61,261 nucleotides of DNA. Source: Campylobacterota bacterium (lineage in GTDB: Bacteria > Bdellovibrionota > Bacteriovoracia > Bacteriovoracales > Bacteriovoracaceae). The translations under genes were made by a program, and so were the position numbers. Below are positions 46,638 through 55,077 of this stretch, piece by piece. The DNA lies in contig QNFX01000008.1 in the NCBI GenBank assembly GCA_003650125.1, positions 1 through 61,261 of the forward strand, given 5' to 3'. The notes beneath the pieces are model-generated. The model was not told the origin of the DNA, ran no database searches, and saw only the letters and a program-made list of their open reading frames with translations. Each line of letters starts with the position of its first letter. The first letter of the stretch is position 1.

Positions 46638-47345
46638 TTATGGGCAGGAAAGCCCGATTAGAATAGGCTGATACTTCCTACTTTCAGTATTATAGATTGC
46701 TTGACAAAAATATCCGACGTAAAAATTGTCGTTATTGAATTTTTTAAAATGGCCTATAAGTTTTTTGGGGCAGGTTATCTCCTCTAGGTCATATTTTTCT
46801 GCAGGGGTAGAGAGAAGTGCTAAGGAACCCTGAGGGGAGATTTTTAGGTCAAAGTAAATTCCTTCATAATAAAGGGAGAAAACTAAGTCAGGGCCTTTGA
46901 GATAGAGTGGATATTCTTTTCGTGGGATAGGGTAGGTTAAAATTTTATCTTCATTTAAAATAAAGGCCTTTTCTCCAATAATCTTAGGGGAATTTAATTC
47001 TTCTAAATTTTTGATAAAGACTTCTGCAAGATAGATTTTGTCATCATTTTTAAGATGGTTTTTGCAAGGAGAATCCCATCTGATGATATTTTTATCTTCC
47101 TCATCTAATGATTTTGCCCAAACTTTAAAAGGAATACCGAGGTCTTGGCGAATTTTATTTAATACTTCAGTTTGTTTTTTACTATCGCCTTTTAAATTTT
47201 CCATTTCCTTTTGCCAAAGGAGTCGTTTTTTTCCCATATCACTGTGACAGATGGAATTAAGTGGGCACCCAGGATTTTGATGTTCCCAATTTATTTTTGT
47301 TTCGGCCATAACTAGCAGGGGAAATAGAAGGAGTAATAGCTTCAT
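46638..47345 (-). CDS. Exported protein of unknown function after znuB
   Basis: A 235-residue protein with a signal peptide (MKLLLLLFPLLVMAE) and cysteines grouped near the ends (GCPLNSICHSD; later ITCPKK, YFCQ, LSCP). No family was recognised. It starts in the znuB stop (ATGA overlap), so it is co-translated with the zinc ABC genes and may be a periplasmic accessory; that is inference from position. Confidence 0.65.
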   Translation of the reverse strand: MKLLLLLFPLLVMAETKINWEHQNPGCPLNSICHSDMGKKRLLWQKEMENLKGDSKKQTEVLNKIRQDLGIPFKVWAKSLDEEDKNIIRWDSPCKNHLKNDDKIYLAEVFIKNLEELNSPKIIGEKAFILNEDKILTYPIPRKEYPLYLKGPDLVFSLYYEGIYFDLKISPQGSLALLSTPAEKYDLEEITCPKKLIGHFKKFNNDNFYVGYFCQAIYNTESRKYQPILIGLSCP

Positions 47346-48184
47346 GCTTTTCTCTTTAACTTTTCAATAGCAAAGGAAAAAAGAAGTAAAATTAACTGTA
47401 CTACCGCCAAGGTTGCTCCAGAGGGGAAGTTGTTAAGATTTGCAAGATATAGACCTAAAAGGGAACCAAGAGTGGAAAATGAAATAGAAAGTAAAATGAC
47501 TTCTTTTATATTTTTTCCAAATCTAAGACCAAAAACACCAGGGACTAGAAGTAGGGTGTTTACCAAAACGGCCCCAGCAATTTTTAAGGAGCTTACGATG
47601 AGAAAAGTTAAGAGGATAAAAAATAAATAATGAAAAAATTTAACGGAAAGGCCCGAAACGATGGCCCCTTCCTCATCATAGATTATATAAAGCCATCTTT
47701 TAAGAGGGATCAAAATAATAGGGATGAGTAACATAAGAAGTAGACCTGAGAGAAGGAGATCTCCTTTGTCTAAAAGCAAAATATTGCCAAAAAGGTAACC
47801 CATAAGATCACCTTTTTGCCCGGTAAATAAACTGTGGATAATAACTCCAAGTCCCATGGAGCCAGTGAAAAATATCCCTATTAGTGAATCACTTGGGAGG
47901 CGTTGGCGAAATGTTGCTTTGGCCAGAAAAATTACTATAACGAGTGTGACTGCTAAGGTGATCAGAAAAATATTTATGCTGTCGGTTGCTGGTATCAAGC
48001 TTAAAGCAATAGAAAGCCCTAATATGGTCGAGTGACTTACGGCAGCTCCCATAAAGGCATATCTTTTAGAGATGATTAGGGGGGATATTAGACCGCAGGA
48101 TAAGGATAAAAGAAGAGTGCCAATTAGAGATAAAAAAAGAAAGTCATAGTGTAGAAAGTCAGTCATTCCTTGAATTAAGCTCAA
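47342..48184 (-). CDS. znuB: Zinc/manganese ABC transporter permease
   Basis: A 280-residue ABC-3 family permease with about eight membrane segments. KRYAFMGAAVSHSTILGLSIAL and IAGAVLVNTLLLVPG (landmarks) are the typical family motifs. It overlaps znuC by four bases. It forms the membrane channel of the importer. Zinc is favoured over manganese by the adjacent His-rich ATPase tail, but is not proven. Confidence 0.9.
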   Translation of the reverse strand: MSLIQGMTDFLHYDFLFLSLIGTLLLSLSCGLISPLIISKRYAFMGAAVSHSTILGLSIALSLIPATDSINIFLITLAVTLVIVIFLAKATFRQRLPSDSLIGIFFTGSMGLGVIIHSLFTGQKGDLMGYLFGNILLLDKGDLLLSGLLLMLLIPIILIPLKRWLYIIYDEEGAIVSGLSVKFFHYLFFILLTFLIVSSLKIAGAVLVNTLLLVPGVFGLRFGKNIKEVILLSISFSTLGSLLGLYLANLNNFPSGATLAVVQLILLLFSFAIEKLKRKA

Positions 48185-48987
48185 TGGTCCTCCTCATCGT
48201 GGTCTTTGTCACAAAAATGATGGTGGTGAAGCTTTTTATCCATATCCACACTTTCTTTTTCGTGTAGCAGGAGATGTTCAAACTCACAGTGATAGATGGA
48301 TTCTAAGACACTTTTAGTGAGGTAGTCCTTATCTTCATGCCAGTGGGATGTTTTATTTAAACAGAGGATTTTATCGCAGTGTTTGATAATCTGGTTGATG
48401 TTGTGATCCACGATAATTACTGCGGTGTTAAAGTCAGCTCGAAGCTTTGCGAGTAGTTCTAATAGCTGATCTTGACCAATGCTATCGAGTCCTGCGGTGG
48501 GTTCATCTAGTACTAAAAGAAAAGGGCCACTGACGAGTGCTTTGGCCAGTTGGGCACGTTTTTTTTCACCACCGGAGAGTTCGCTGAATTGTTTATCTTC
48601 TTTTCCTTGAAGTCCCACTAATTCTAAAACATTTGTGACTTGTTCTTTTTGGACGCTATTTATTTTTCCAAAACTTACAAAATCTTTGATTCTTACAGGT
48701 AAAATAGTATTTAAAGCAGCAAGTTGTGGGACGTAGCCAATTTTGGGGCCATGAAGTTCTTTTAAGTTTTTTACAGATTTCCCTTTTAACTCTAGTGTGC
48801 CGTTAGATGGTGCCATCAGTCCTACAAGGATTTTAAGCAAGGTAGTTTTTCCTCCGCCATTGGGGCCTAGGATTCCTAGCGCCTGGCCTTCGGAAACATA
48901 AAAGCTAATATCTTTAAGAATTAAATTGTCAGGGGCATCGGGATAATAAAAACAGACCTTTTTGGCCTCAAGGATTTGGCTTTGCAT
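48181..48987 (-). CDS. znuC: Zinc/manganese ABC transporter ATPase with His-rich tail
   Basis: A 268-residue ABC ATPase. Walker A GPNGGGKTTL, signature LSGGEKKRAQLAKAL, Walker B LLVLDEPTAGLD and the switch histidine in IIVDHN are intact. The C-terminus ends in KLHHHHFCDKDHDEEDH, a metal-binding-looking tail unusual on the ATPase subunit that could sense cytoplasmic zinc. It overlaps znuA by 20 bases and znuB by 4. Confidence 0.93.
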   Translation of the reverse strand: MQSQILEAKKVCFYYPDAPDNLILKDISFYVSEGQALGILGPNGGGKTTLLKILVGLMAPSNGTLELKGKSVKNLKELHGPKIGYVPQLAALNTILPVRIKDFVSFGKINSVQKEQVTNVLELVGLQGKEDKQFSELSGGEKKRAQLAKALVSGPFLLVLDEPTAGLDSIGQDQLLELLAKLRADFNTAVIIVDHNINQIIKHCDKILCLNKTSHWHEDKDYLTKSVLESIYHCEFEHLLLHEKESVDMDKKLHHHHFCDKDHDEEDH

Positions 48988-49750
48988 ATAGATTTGATTC
49001 TAACTCTTTTATTAAGGCATCCCAAATAAAAAATGGGTCTTGACCGATATTTCCGGTGATATCAACTTTTATTTTAATATCTGAGCTAGCAATTTTTTGT
49101 AGAATGCGTTTATTGGTCTTAATATCTTTTTCTAAAATCCAAATGATCGGTTCTTTGCTTTTTTGCCAATCGGTCAGTTTTTTATAAGTTATGATGCTGG
49201 GCCGATATCCATGCTCTGCACTGACTAAGGCCAAAACCTGAGCGCCATAAAAGCTAAAAAGAGGGCCTAAAGCATCATGTGTGATAATAACTTTTTTACC
49301 GCCAATTAATTTAGTCAGTTTTGAAGTTTTTTCTTGAAGTTTTTTTACGCTACAGTTTAGCTCAGCTAGGTCAAGGCCTGTTCCCATTAATTCCTTGCTT
49401 TGGTGGCAAAGGATATCGGGATATATCCAGAAATGGGCCAAGGCCTCAGAGTTTTTAGTTTGATATTTGGTGAAAAATTTAGGGGGAGTTTTTAGTGTAT
49501 AGGTTTTTCCGATTCTTTTTTTTGCTATCTTTTGTGCCCATGGACTAATTTCTAAGGGGGCCAAAACTAAAATATCTGCTTTCATCAGAGTTTTAATTTC
49601 TTTTAAAGTGGGCTCGAAATGATGAGGATCCACGTTTGTTCGTAAGGGGAAGTTCTTTTCACCAGTAAAAAGATTACAGACTTGAGGGTGAGTACAGGTT
49701 ATGGCACCGAAGGCCTTAAAAGTTAAAAAGAAGCTTAAAATAAATCTCAT
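48968..49750 (-). CDS. znuA: Zinc-binding periplasmic protein of the ABC importer
   Basis: A 260-residue cluster A-I (ZnuA/TroA-type) solute-binding protein with a signal peptide (MRFILSFFLTFKAFGA). Metal ligands are expected from VDPHHFEPTLKEI, the histidine in ALAHFWIYPD, the histidine in ITHDALG and a late acidic residue. The His-rich loop of classical ZnuA is missing and the protein is shorter than usual (about 300), so part of the mobile region is lost. It sits only 19 bases after the giant cysteine-rich lipoprotein gene with no terminator between. Confidence 0.87.
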   Translation of the reverse strand: MRFILSFFLTFKAFGAITCTHPQVCNLFTGEKNFPLRTNVDPHHFEPTLKEIKTLMKADILVLAPLEISPWAQKIAKKRIGKTYTLKTPPKFFTKYQTKNSEALAHFWIYPDILCHQSKELMGTGLDLAELNCSVKKLQEKTSKLTKLIGGKKVIITHDALGPLFSFYGAQVLALVSAEHGYRPSIITYKKLTDWQKSKEPIIWILEKDIKTNKRILQKIASSDIKIKVDITGNIGQDPFFIWDALIKELESNLYAKPNP

Positions 49751-49758
49751 AAAATTCT

Positions 49759-49767
49759 TATATTATA
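49759..49767 (-). promoter_or_regulatory. TATAATATA element before znuA: -10 and/or Zur-like core
   Basis: Minus-strand CTATAATATAA differs at one base from the Zur core TTATAnTATAA of gamma-proteobacteria and also contains TATAAT eight bases before the ATG. No clear -35 is visible, and the flanking arms of a full Zur box are absent. Confidence 0.3.
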
Positions 49768-49769
49768 GG

Positions 49770-52700
49770 TTACTCTGGTGCGCAATATAAATGGTGACTC
49801 CATCTATAACCTTCTTGGAAACGAATATAGCCATTTCCAGCACTTGTTCCTTCTGTCGTGCTGTTATCTAAGGAATTGTCGATTATGCTGTAATATTTTC
49901 CAGATTCTTGAGCATGGGTGAAATAGCCACTATTTGGTTGGGCAAAAAAGTATCCAAAAGTTGCACCACTTCTTACTTTTTTAGAACCACAATAGGCTTC
50001 ACCAAGTGCCTGCATTTTCTTTTGGACATCGTCGTTAGGTCTTGGTTCTCCAGTCAAAGGAGTAAAATCAGTGTCAACTAATCCCCCTCCAGGTTGTTCT
50101 TCACCGACACCATCACCAGATATGAAACGATTAAAATAGACGTGTAGGTCAGTTCCTCTTGGTAGAGCACAAACTCTTCCAGCGACACCATCAACAGTGG
50201 TTTCTACTGAATAGTTAGAACAACAACTGGCCGAAACATCAGTGATGGTACCTAGATTTAAGCAGCAAGTGAAATCTTTGCTGGAAAAGACTTGTGGAAG
50301 TGAAATCTGATCTTGATAGGCAATCTTAGAAGAAGGGTTTGCATAATCAACTTCACCATCAGGAAGTTCGGTGTCATATATTTGATTTAGATCTACATCA
50401 TTTTTATTTGCATCGTAAAAAAATGAAACTTCGGGTTTTTCAAACTCAGTTCTAGTCGGAGGATTTACTTTAAACATACCGTCGATTAAATCTTCTCGAT
50501 TGGTATTACAATAAAGTGGTTCATAAAAAATTTGGGGAACTCCAAGCAATTCCAGTCGTCCAAGTTTGGTGGTATAGTAAAGAGCATTTCCACCGGCCAT
50601 GCCAATGGTCTGCTCATTCAAGCGATCACTTGGTTTCATGGGGTCACCTGCTTTGTAGCTATAGTTTTTGGTATTTATAGTATTAAAAGTCACCGTGAAT
50701 CCACCATAATCCCATATAGCGGCCCCATTTGGGTTTTGGGCCCCTCTAATATGAAGTACATCATAAAACCCTGTATAGGCGCTATTTTGCACACACCATT
50801 CATTTTCGTTTAAATCTTGTTCAGGATTTTTAGAGAGATTATCACAATTAACAAGAGTCGAAGGGACATCGACTTGTACTTCTCCATCTTCGTCATAATA
50901 AGATGTTGTGACTATGGTGATGTTTTCTTTTCCACCAATATAAATTGGCAGGTAAACACTTTGAGCGGCAGCAAGTTGGTTAATAAAATAAGATGGTGCC
51001 CTAGTCTCAGTGGAGATATCAATGGTATTTACAAATGGTTGCGGTATATAGGGAACTCTATAGCTTAGAGTTTTTTCTTGCACTAAAGTTCCAGCAGGTC
51101 GCTCATCAGGAACTGTTGTGACTTGTGAGACACCAAGTCCTAAATCTCGAGGTAGTTGAGTAGAATTTCCAGAAACTTGAGGGAGAGGGACTTGGGAGCA
51201 TCCTCCCGTACCTAATGAAGATGTAGTATCGATAGGTATTTCTCCTTCAGGAGGATAAAGAGAGGAGCCATCTCCATTTTTTCCAGGATTAATACACATC
51301 AGAGAAACTTCTTTTTTGTAATTATCTGAATCAACCTGTTCAGGCCTTTTAAAAATAGTGTTATCTTGGTAGTTTAGGCAGGTGAGCGCCTGGATATTTA
51401 TCGCCAGGCGATTTGTCTTGTTCCAGTCATGAGTGCCATCAGCAAACTTTCTGACAAAACCGGTCCCACAACAAGTTCTTCGACCTTGTTCATTTATCGT
51501 TCTCCATTGATATTCTTTTGGAGTGACTGGAACTCCCCCAGCAGTTTTAATGGCAGGTACTTCATTATAGGCAGGTTCCACATGACCATTAGGCCCCCTT
51601 GATGGCTGAGCAGAAACATACCTGGAGTATCTGTTAGCTGAGGTAGGGTTTTCGTAAGGATATTTATCCACTATCAAGGTATCGTTATTAATTCCGTTAT
51701 CAGGAATTAAGTCGGGGTCATTTGTACCTTTAAGATATTCCGTATTCATGGTTATATCTTGGCCAACTTTTCTACAACATCTATTAAGAGACATATCATA
51801 GGCATTAATCGCATCTTGGTTTTCCGGTAGTCCTAGTACAGGTTTTATAGTTCCTTGTCCGCAAATTAAACTTTCAGTCCAGAAATCTTTTTCTGCCTGG
51901 GTTCCGCCAAATTGGTCAGGCCCAAAAAATTCTGCCTGTTCGGCATGTAGCTCTCCAGGAGCGCAGTCTAGATTAGAAAAACAAACTGCTCCCGCTCTTC
52001 TGAAACAGGCATCTTTAACAATTGCAGGACTATCTATCGAAGGTAGGGTAGAGAGCCTTTCAAGTTCGATAATTTCAAAGGTTGACATTCTCTCGCCATT
52101 GCCGAGGATGATTTGGGATTCTCCTCCACACATATTTTGTCTATGTCTTGCAATCCAATCTTCACTTTCATAATCTAGATTTTCAAAATATTCGACTTCG
52201 GTGTTTTGGTCTTCTATGAGGGGGCAGGTAGTAACTCTATCATTTCCGATTGCCCCGGAGTTACAAGACCCGACTTGAGAGATAAAATCTGTTCTTCTTT
52301 TGGAATCCGCAGTGGCGTGTTGAGTGAGTAGAGGATCAGTGGTTTGTGTTGTTACTATCTTTTTTCCAGGTCGGCAAAGGCCAAAATCATTTACATCATT
52401 TGAATAAAGAGAAGCATTGTGCTTTAGATTTTCTACCACTGCTGTGGGTAAAGTAGAGTTGCCACTGATATAGGTTTCTGGTCGTCCTAAAAAATCTGTT
52501 TCTTGACCATATTGAAAAATGTTAGGAGTGGCCGGCGTTCTGATTAACCTTTTATTAAAATCAGTATTATTAAATCTGTCGCAATAAAAATTAGGAGCAC
52601 AAGTGAGCAGTTTTTCGGTTTTTTGATCAAATAGACCAACTTTGTAATTCATTTTACATAATGATCCATTACCTCGATAGACACAACGTTTGACCCGTCC

Positions 52701-55028
52701 TACTGGATTGAACTTTTGTAAAAATATGGTGGCATTAGCATCACTGAATTCAGCATTAGCTTCTTCTTCAGCGCTAGGGTTAAACTTGGGCCATTTAGTT
52801 ACATAGCTATTAACCTCGGCGCATCTATATTCCCATCCTAAATTAGAAATACAATCTGTATCGTTTTCACAGACATGATATTTTTGACAAGATCCACCTC
52901 TATTTTGTCTTGAGTCATCAAATTCTAATAAAGGGTCATAATCTACATCAGCAATGGTATTTATTCCAGATTCAACCTCAACAGTTACTTCTAATGAGGT
53001 GGTATCTGCTAAATCAGCAAAGGGGCCATTGATCGCTAAAAATAATTTATCACTTTTGGCAAAAACCCTTCTGGCGGTACCTATAGCAAACCATTTAACC
53101 CCGTCAAAAGAACCAATTAGTGCGCCTTGATTAAATCCATACCAGTCTTGTTGATAACCATTAATATACAGGGCCGCTTGAGTGAGTAGCCGGTTTCGTC
53201 TTTGTAGTTTTACATCACCATTTGGTTTATGACTAAAGGGAAGCATAGTGGGAGGGAGCCAGCAAGCACGTCCAAACAAGGTGTCTTCATAGTTTCCTCT
53301 GGTCTGATTGCTCCCTACTTCATTTCTGGCGGTAGTAAAACCTACCGCTTCAAGTCCTCTCCCTTGATCAGAGGGAGCTTTAATAAAAAAAGAATCTTCC
53401 CAGTTATCATTACTACATTGAGGGCAGGGATTGTAATTTCCTGAATTGGTTTGGATTATATAATTTTGAGCGATAGTCACCGGTATAGTTACTGCCGGTC
53501 TCGCCTGGGTTAAGTCGACTTTAAATTGTCCCAAAATAGCGTTCATGTTAAAAGTGTCATTTTGAGGATCGGTTTTATTAATATCATCAAGATAGAAAAA
53601 TTCTAATCCTTCTGGTGTTAAAGGAGGGATGGCCTCTTGAATTTCTTCAACGCTGTCAATCGGTTGACCATCATCAGCGCTATAAAATCGGTGAGGGGCG
53701 GTTCTGGCCGGAACTGACCATAGGGTTTGAATCAGGGTGTCGTCTACATTTGGTTTTGGCGTGTCACAGGAAACTTTAATAATATTTCCTAATGCATCTT
53801 CTAACGACTGTAAAGTAAAGTCAGGGCAACTTGGATCATCTGGGTCAATGGGAAAAGGGTCTGCCCGACAACCACAGGCGGACCATACAAGTGATCTAAC
53901 ATCAAGGAATCGATCAGCAGCACTCTTGCCATCTAAATCTGAACAAGTTCCACGGTATCCAGGGTCTGTAGTTTCCCATAAAGCTAAGCAAAGGTATTTG
54001 TCATTACATTTTTCATAGTTGGCAGGAATTGAGTTTCCTCCCTCCATGCATTTAAAGGCGGCCACTTGTACTTCAAAGCGAAGTTCGGCCAGTTCAATAA
54101 GTTCATTTGTCGATGGTAGGGTTTCTTCTTCTGGAGTGCTTGGCCTTTCAGCACAAACATAATAAAGTTGAGGATAATTTACAAAAAAGTTTGGACTTTC
54201 TTCTTTATCAATCTGTGCTTGATTCCAATCCTGATTACTTTCCGCACCTGGTCTGACTTCTCCATCGATCGCACAGACTCCTGCTAGACAGCAATCTTTG
54301 CCTTTTTCCCGGCAAGCAGAATCTTGGCATTTATTATCAATCGTATCTAGGTATCTAAAATCAATATTTAATCTTAAATCGTTGGGGTTGAAAAATTGCA
54401 AAGGAACTCGATCTTCAAAATTGAGTAATTTAAAATTTGTATTGCTTATTTTCTGTGCTTTATAAATTGAGATATTGCTCCCAGTTATTTGATTTGAGCA
54501 GGACTCACATAGCTTAGTGGGAACAAATGCAGTTTTGTCAGTACCAATCCCGGTCATCTCTCCTGGTACTGTGAAAAAATCAATAAAAGGTAGGTTACCA
54601 TTGCAAGTTGTGCCATTTTTTATCTCTTGAGAGAAATCAATTCTTAGTTTTCGCTCTTTAGAACCTTTTCCTAAATCGGTTTTTATATCAGGAATGGCCC
54701 GGGCCCTAAGATTGATCTTCGCCCCTTCATGGTTATATGAGATGACTAAGCAATAGGTTTCAAGGTTATTTAGTTCGTTGGGGTTGTTTAACCAATCATG
54801 GACAACTCTTCCCCTGATCCATACTTCTTTTTCATAGTATTGATTTAGTGTAAAAATTGAACCTAAATCTTCAAAAGAATACCAATATAAAGTTTCGTTG
54901 GAGGAAAAAACAGGATCTGCTACCTCTGCCCCTTCTTCTTCTTCTTCAATGGTTCTCGTCACTGAAGGAGTAGGCCCACAAGAGCTTAGAGTTAATGCTA
55001 AAATAAAAATCCATGAAATCCATTTCAT
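49770..55028 (-). CDS. Giant cysteine-rich lipoprotein, unknown family, sigma-28 promoter upstream
   Basis: A 1752-residue protein with a lipobox (LTLSSCGP) and an acidic linker (TIEEEEEGAE), the usual retention-and-tether design of a surface lipoprotein. Cysteines occur throughout, many in close pairs (ACREKGKDCCLAGVC, CPQCSNDNW, RCCRKVG, RTCCGTG, FTCCLNLG, ASCCSNYS), pointing to a disulfide-stabilised extracellular molecule. I see no known enzyme motif or simple repeat. GAGGTG precedes the ATG, and a sigma-28-type promoter lies 20-46 bases upstream. The upstream coiled-coil gene is 49 bases away; znuA follows after 19 bases. Confidence 0.82.
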   Translation of the reverse strand: MKWISWIFILALTLSSCGPTPSVTRTIEEEEEGAEVADPVFSSNETLYWYSFEDLGSIFTLNQYYEKEVWIRGRVVHDWLNNPNELNNLETYCLVISYNHEGAKINLRARAIPDIKTDLGKGSKERKLRIDFSQEIKNGTTCNGNLPFIDFFTVPGEMTGIGTDKTAFVPTKLCESCSNQITGSNISIYKAQKISNTNFKLLNFEDRVPLQFFNPNDLRLNIDFRYLDTIDNKCQDSACREKGKDCCLAGVCAIDGEVRPGAESNQDWNQAQIDKEESPNFFVNYPQLYYVCAERPSTPEEETLPSTNELIELAELRFEVQVAAFKCMEGGNSIPANYEKCNDKYLCLALWETTDPGYRGTCSDLDGKSAADRFLDVRSLVWSACGCRADPFPIDPDDPSCPDFTLQSLEDALGNIIKVSCDTPKPNVDDTLIQTLWSVPARTAPHRFYSADDGQPIDSVEEIQEAIPPLTPEGLEFFYLDDINKTDPQNDTFNMNAILGQFKVDLTQARPAVTIPVTIAQNYIIQTNSGNYNPCPQCSNDNWEDSFFIKAPSDQGRGLEAVGFTTARNEVGSNQTRGNYEDTLFGRACWLPPTMLPFSHKPNGDVKLQRRNRLLTQAALYINGYQQDWYGFNQGALIGSFDGVKWFAIGTARRVFAKSDKLFLAINGPFADLADTTSLEVTVEVESGINTIADVDYDPLLEFDDSRQNRGGSCQKYHVCENDTDCISNLGWEYRCAEVNSYVTKWPKFNPSAEEEANAEFSDANATIFLQKFNPVGRVKRCVYRGNGSLCKMNYKVGLFDQKTEKLLTCAPNFYCDRFNNTDFNKRLIRTPATPNIFQYGQETDFLGRPETYISGNSTLPTAVVENLKHNASLYSNDVNDFGLCRPGKKIVTTQTTDPLLTQHATADSKRRTDFISQVGSCNSGAIGNDRVTTCPLIEDQNTEVEYFENLDYESEDWIARHRQNMCGGESQIILGNGERMSTFEIIELERLSTLPSIDSPAIVKDACFRRAGAVCFSNLDCAPGELHAEQAEFFGPDQFGGTQAEKDFWTESLICGQGTIKPVLGLPENQDAINAYDMSLNRCCRKVGQDITMNTEYLKGTNDPDLIPDNGINNDTLIVDKYPYENPTSANRYSRYVSAQPSRGPNGHVEPAYNEVPAIKTAGGVPVTPKEYQWRTINEQGRRTCCGTGFVRKFADGTHDWNKTNRLAINIQALTCLNYQDNTIFKRPEQVDSDNYKKEVSLMCINPGKNGDGSSLYPPEGEIPIDTTSSLGTGGCSQVPLPQVSGNSTQLPRDLGLGVSQVTTVPDERPAGTLVQEKTLSYRVPYIPQPFVNTIDISTETRAPSYFINQLAAAQSVYLPIYIGGKENITIVTTSYYDEDGEVQVDVPSTLVNCDNLSKNPEQDLNENEWCVQNSAYTGFYDVLHIRGAQNPNGAAIWDYGGFTVTFNTINTKNYSYKAGDPMKPSDRLNEQTIGMAGGNALYYTTKLGRLELLGVPQIFYEPLYCNTNREDLIDGMFKVNPPTRTEFEKPEVSFFYDANKNDVDLNQIYDTELPDGEVDYANPSSKIAYQDQISLPQVFSSKDFTCCLNLGTITDVSASCCSNYSVETTVDGVAGRVCALPRGTDLHVYFNRFISGDGVGEEQPGGGLVDTDFTPLTGEPRPNDDVQKKMQALGEAYCGSKKVRSGATFGYFFAQPNSGYFTHAQESGKYYSIIDNSLDNSTTEGTSAGNGYIRFQEGYRWSHHLYCAPE

Positions 55029-55047
55029 AGAGCGACACCTCAGATAC

Positions 55048-55074
55048 TTATCGGAGGTAAAAAAAATTTATTTA
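55048..55074 (-). promoter_or_regulatory. Sigma-28 (FliA-type) promoter
   Basis: On the minus strand TAAA (55074-55071), exactly 15 bases, then TCCGATAA (55055-55048), matching 11 of 12 defined FliA consensus bases. It lies in the 49-base gap before the giant cysteine-rich lipoprotein gene. A second copy with the same spacing is at 46610-46636, and the two sites match at about 22 of 25 positions. Confidence 0.77.
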
Positions 55075-55077
55075 GGC

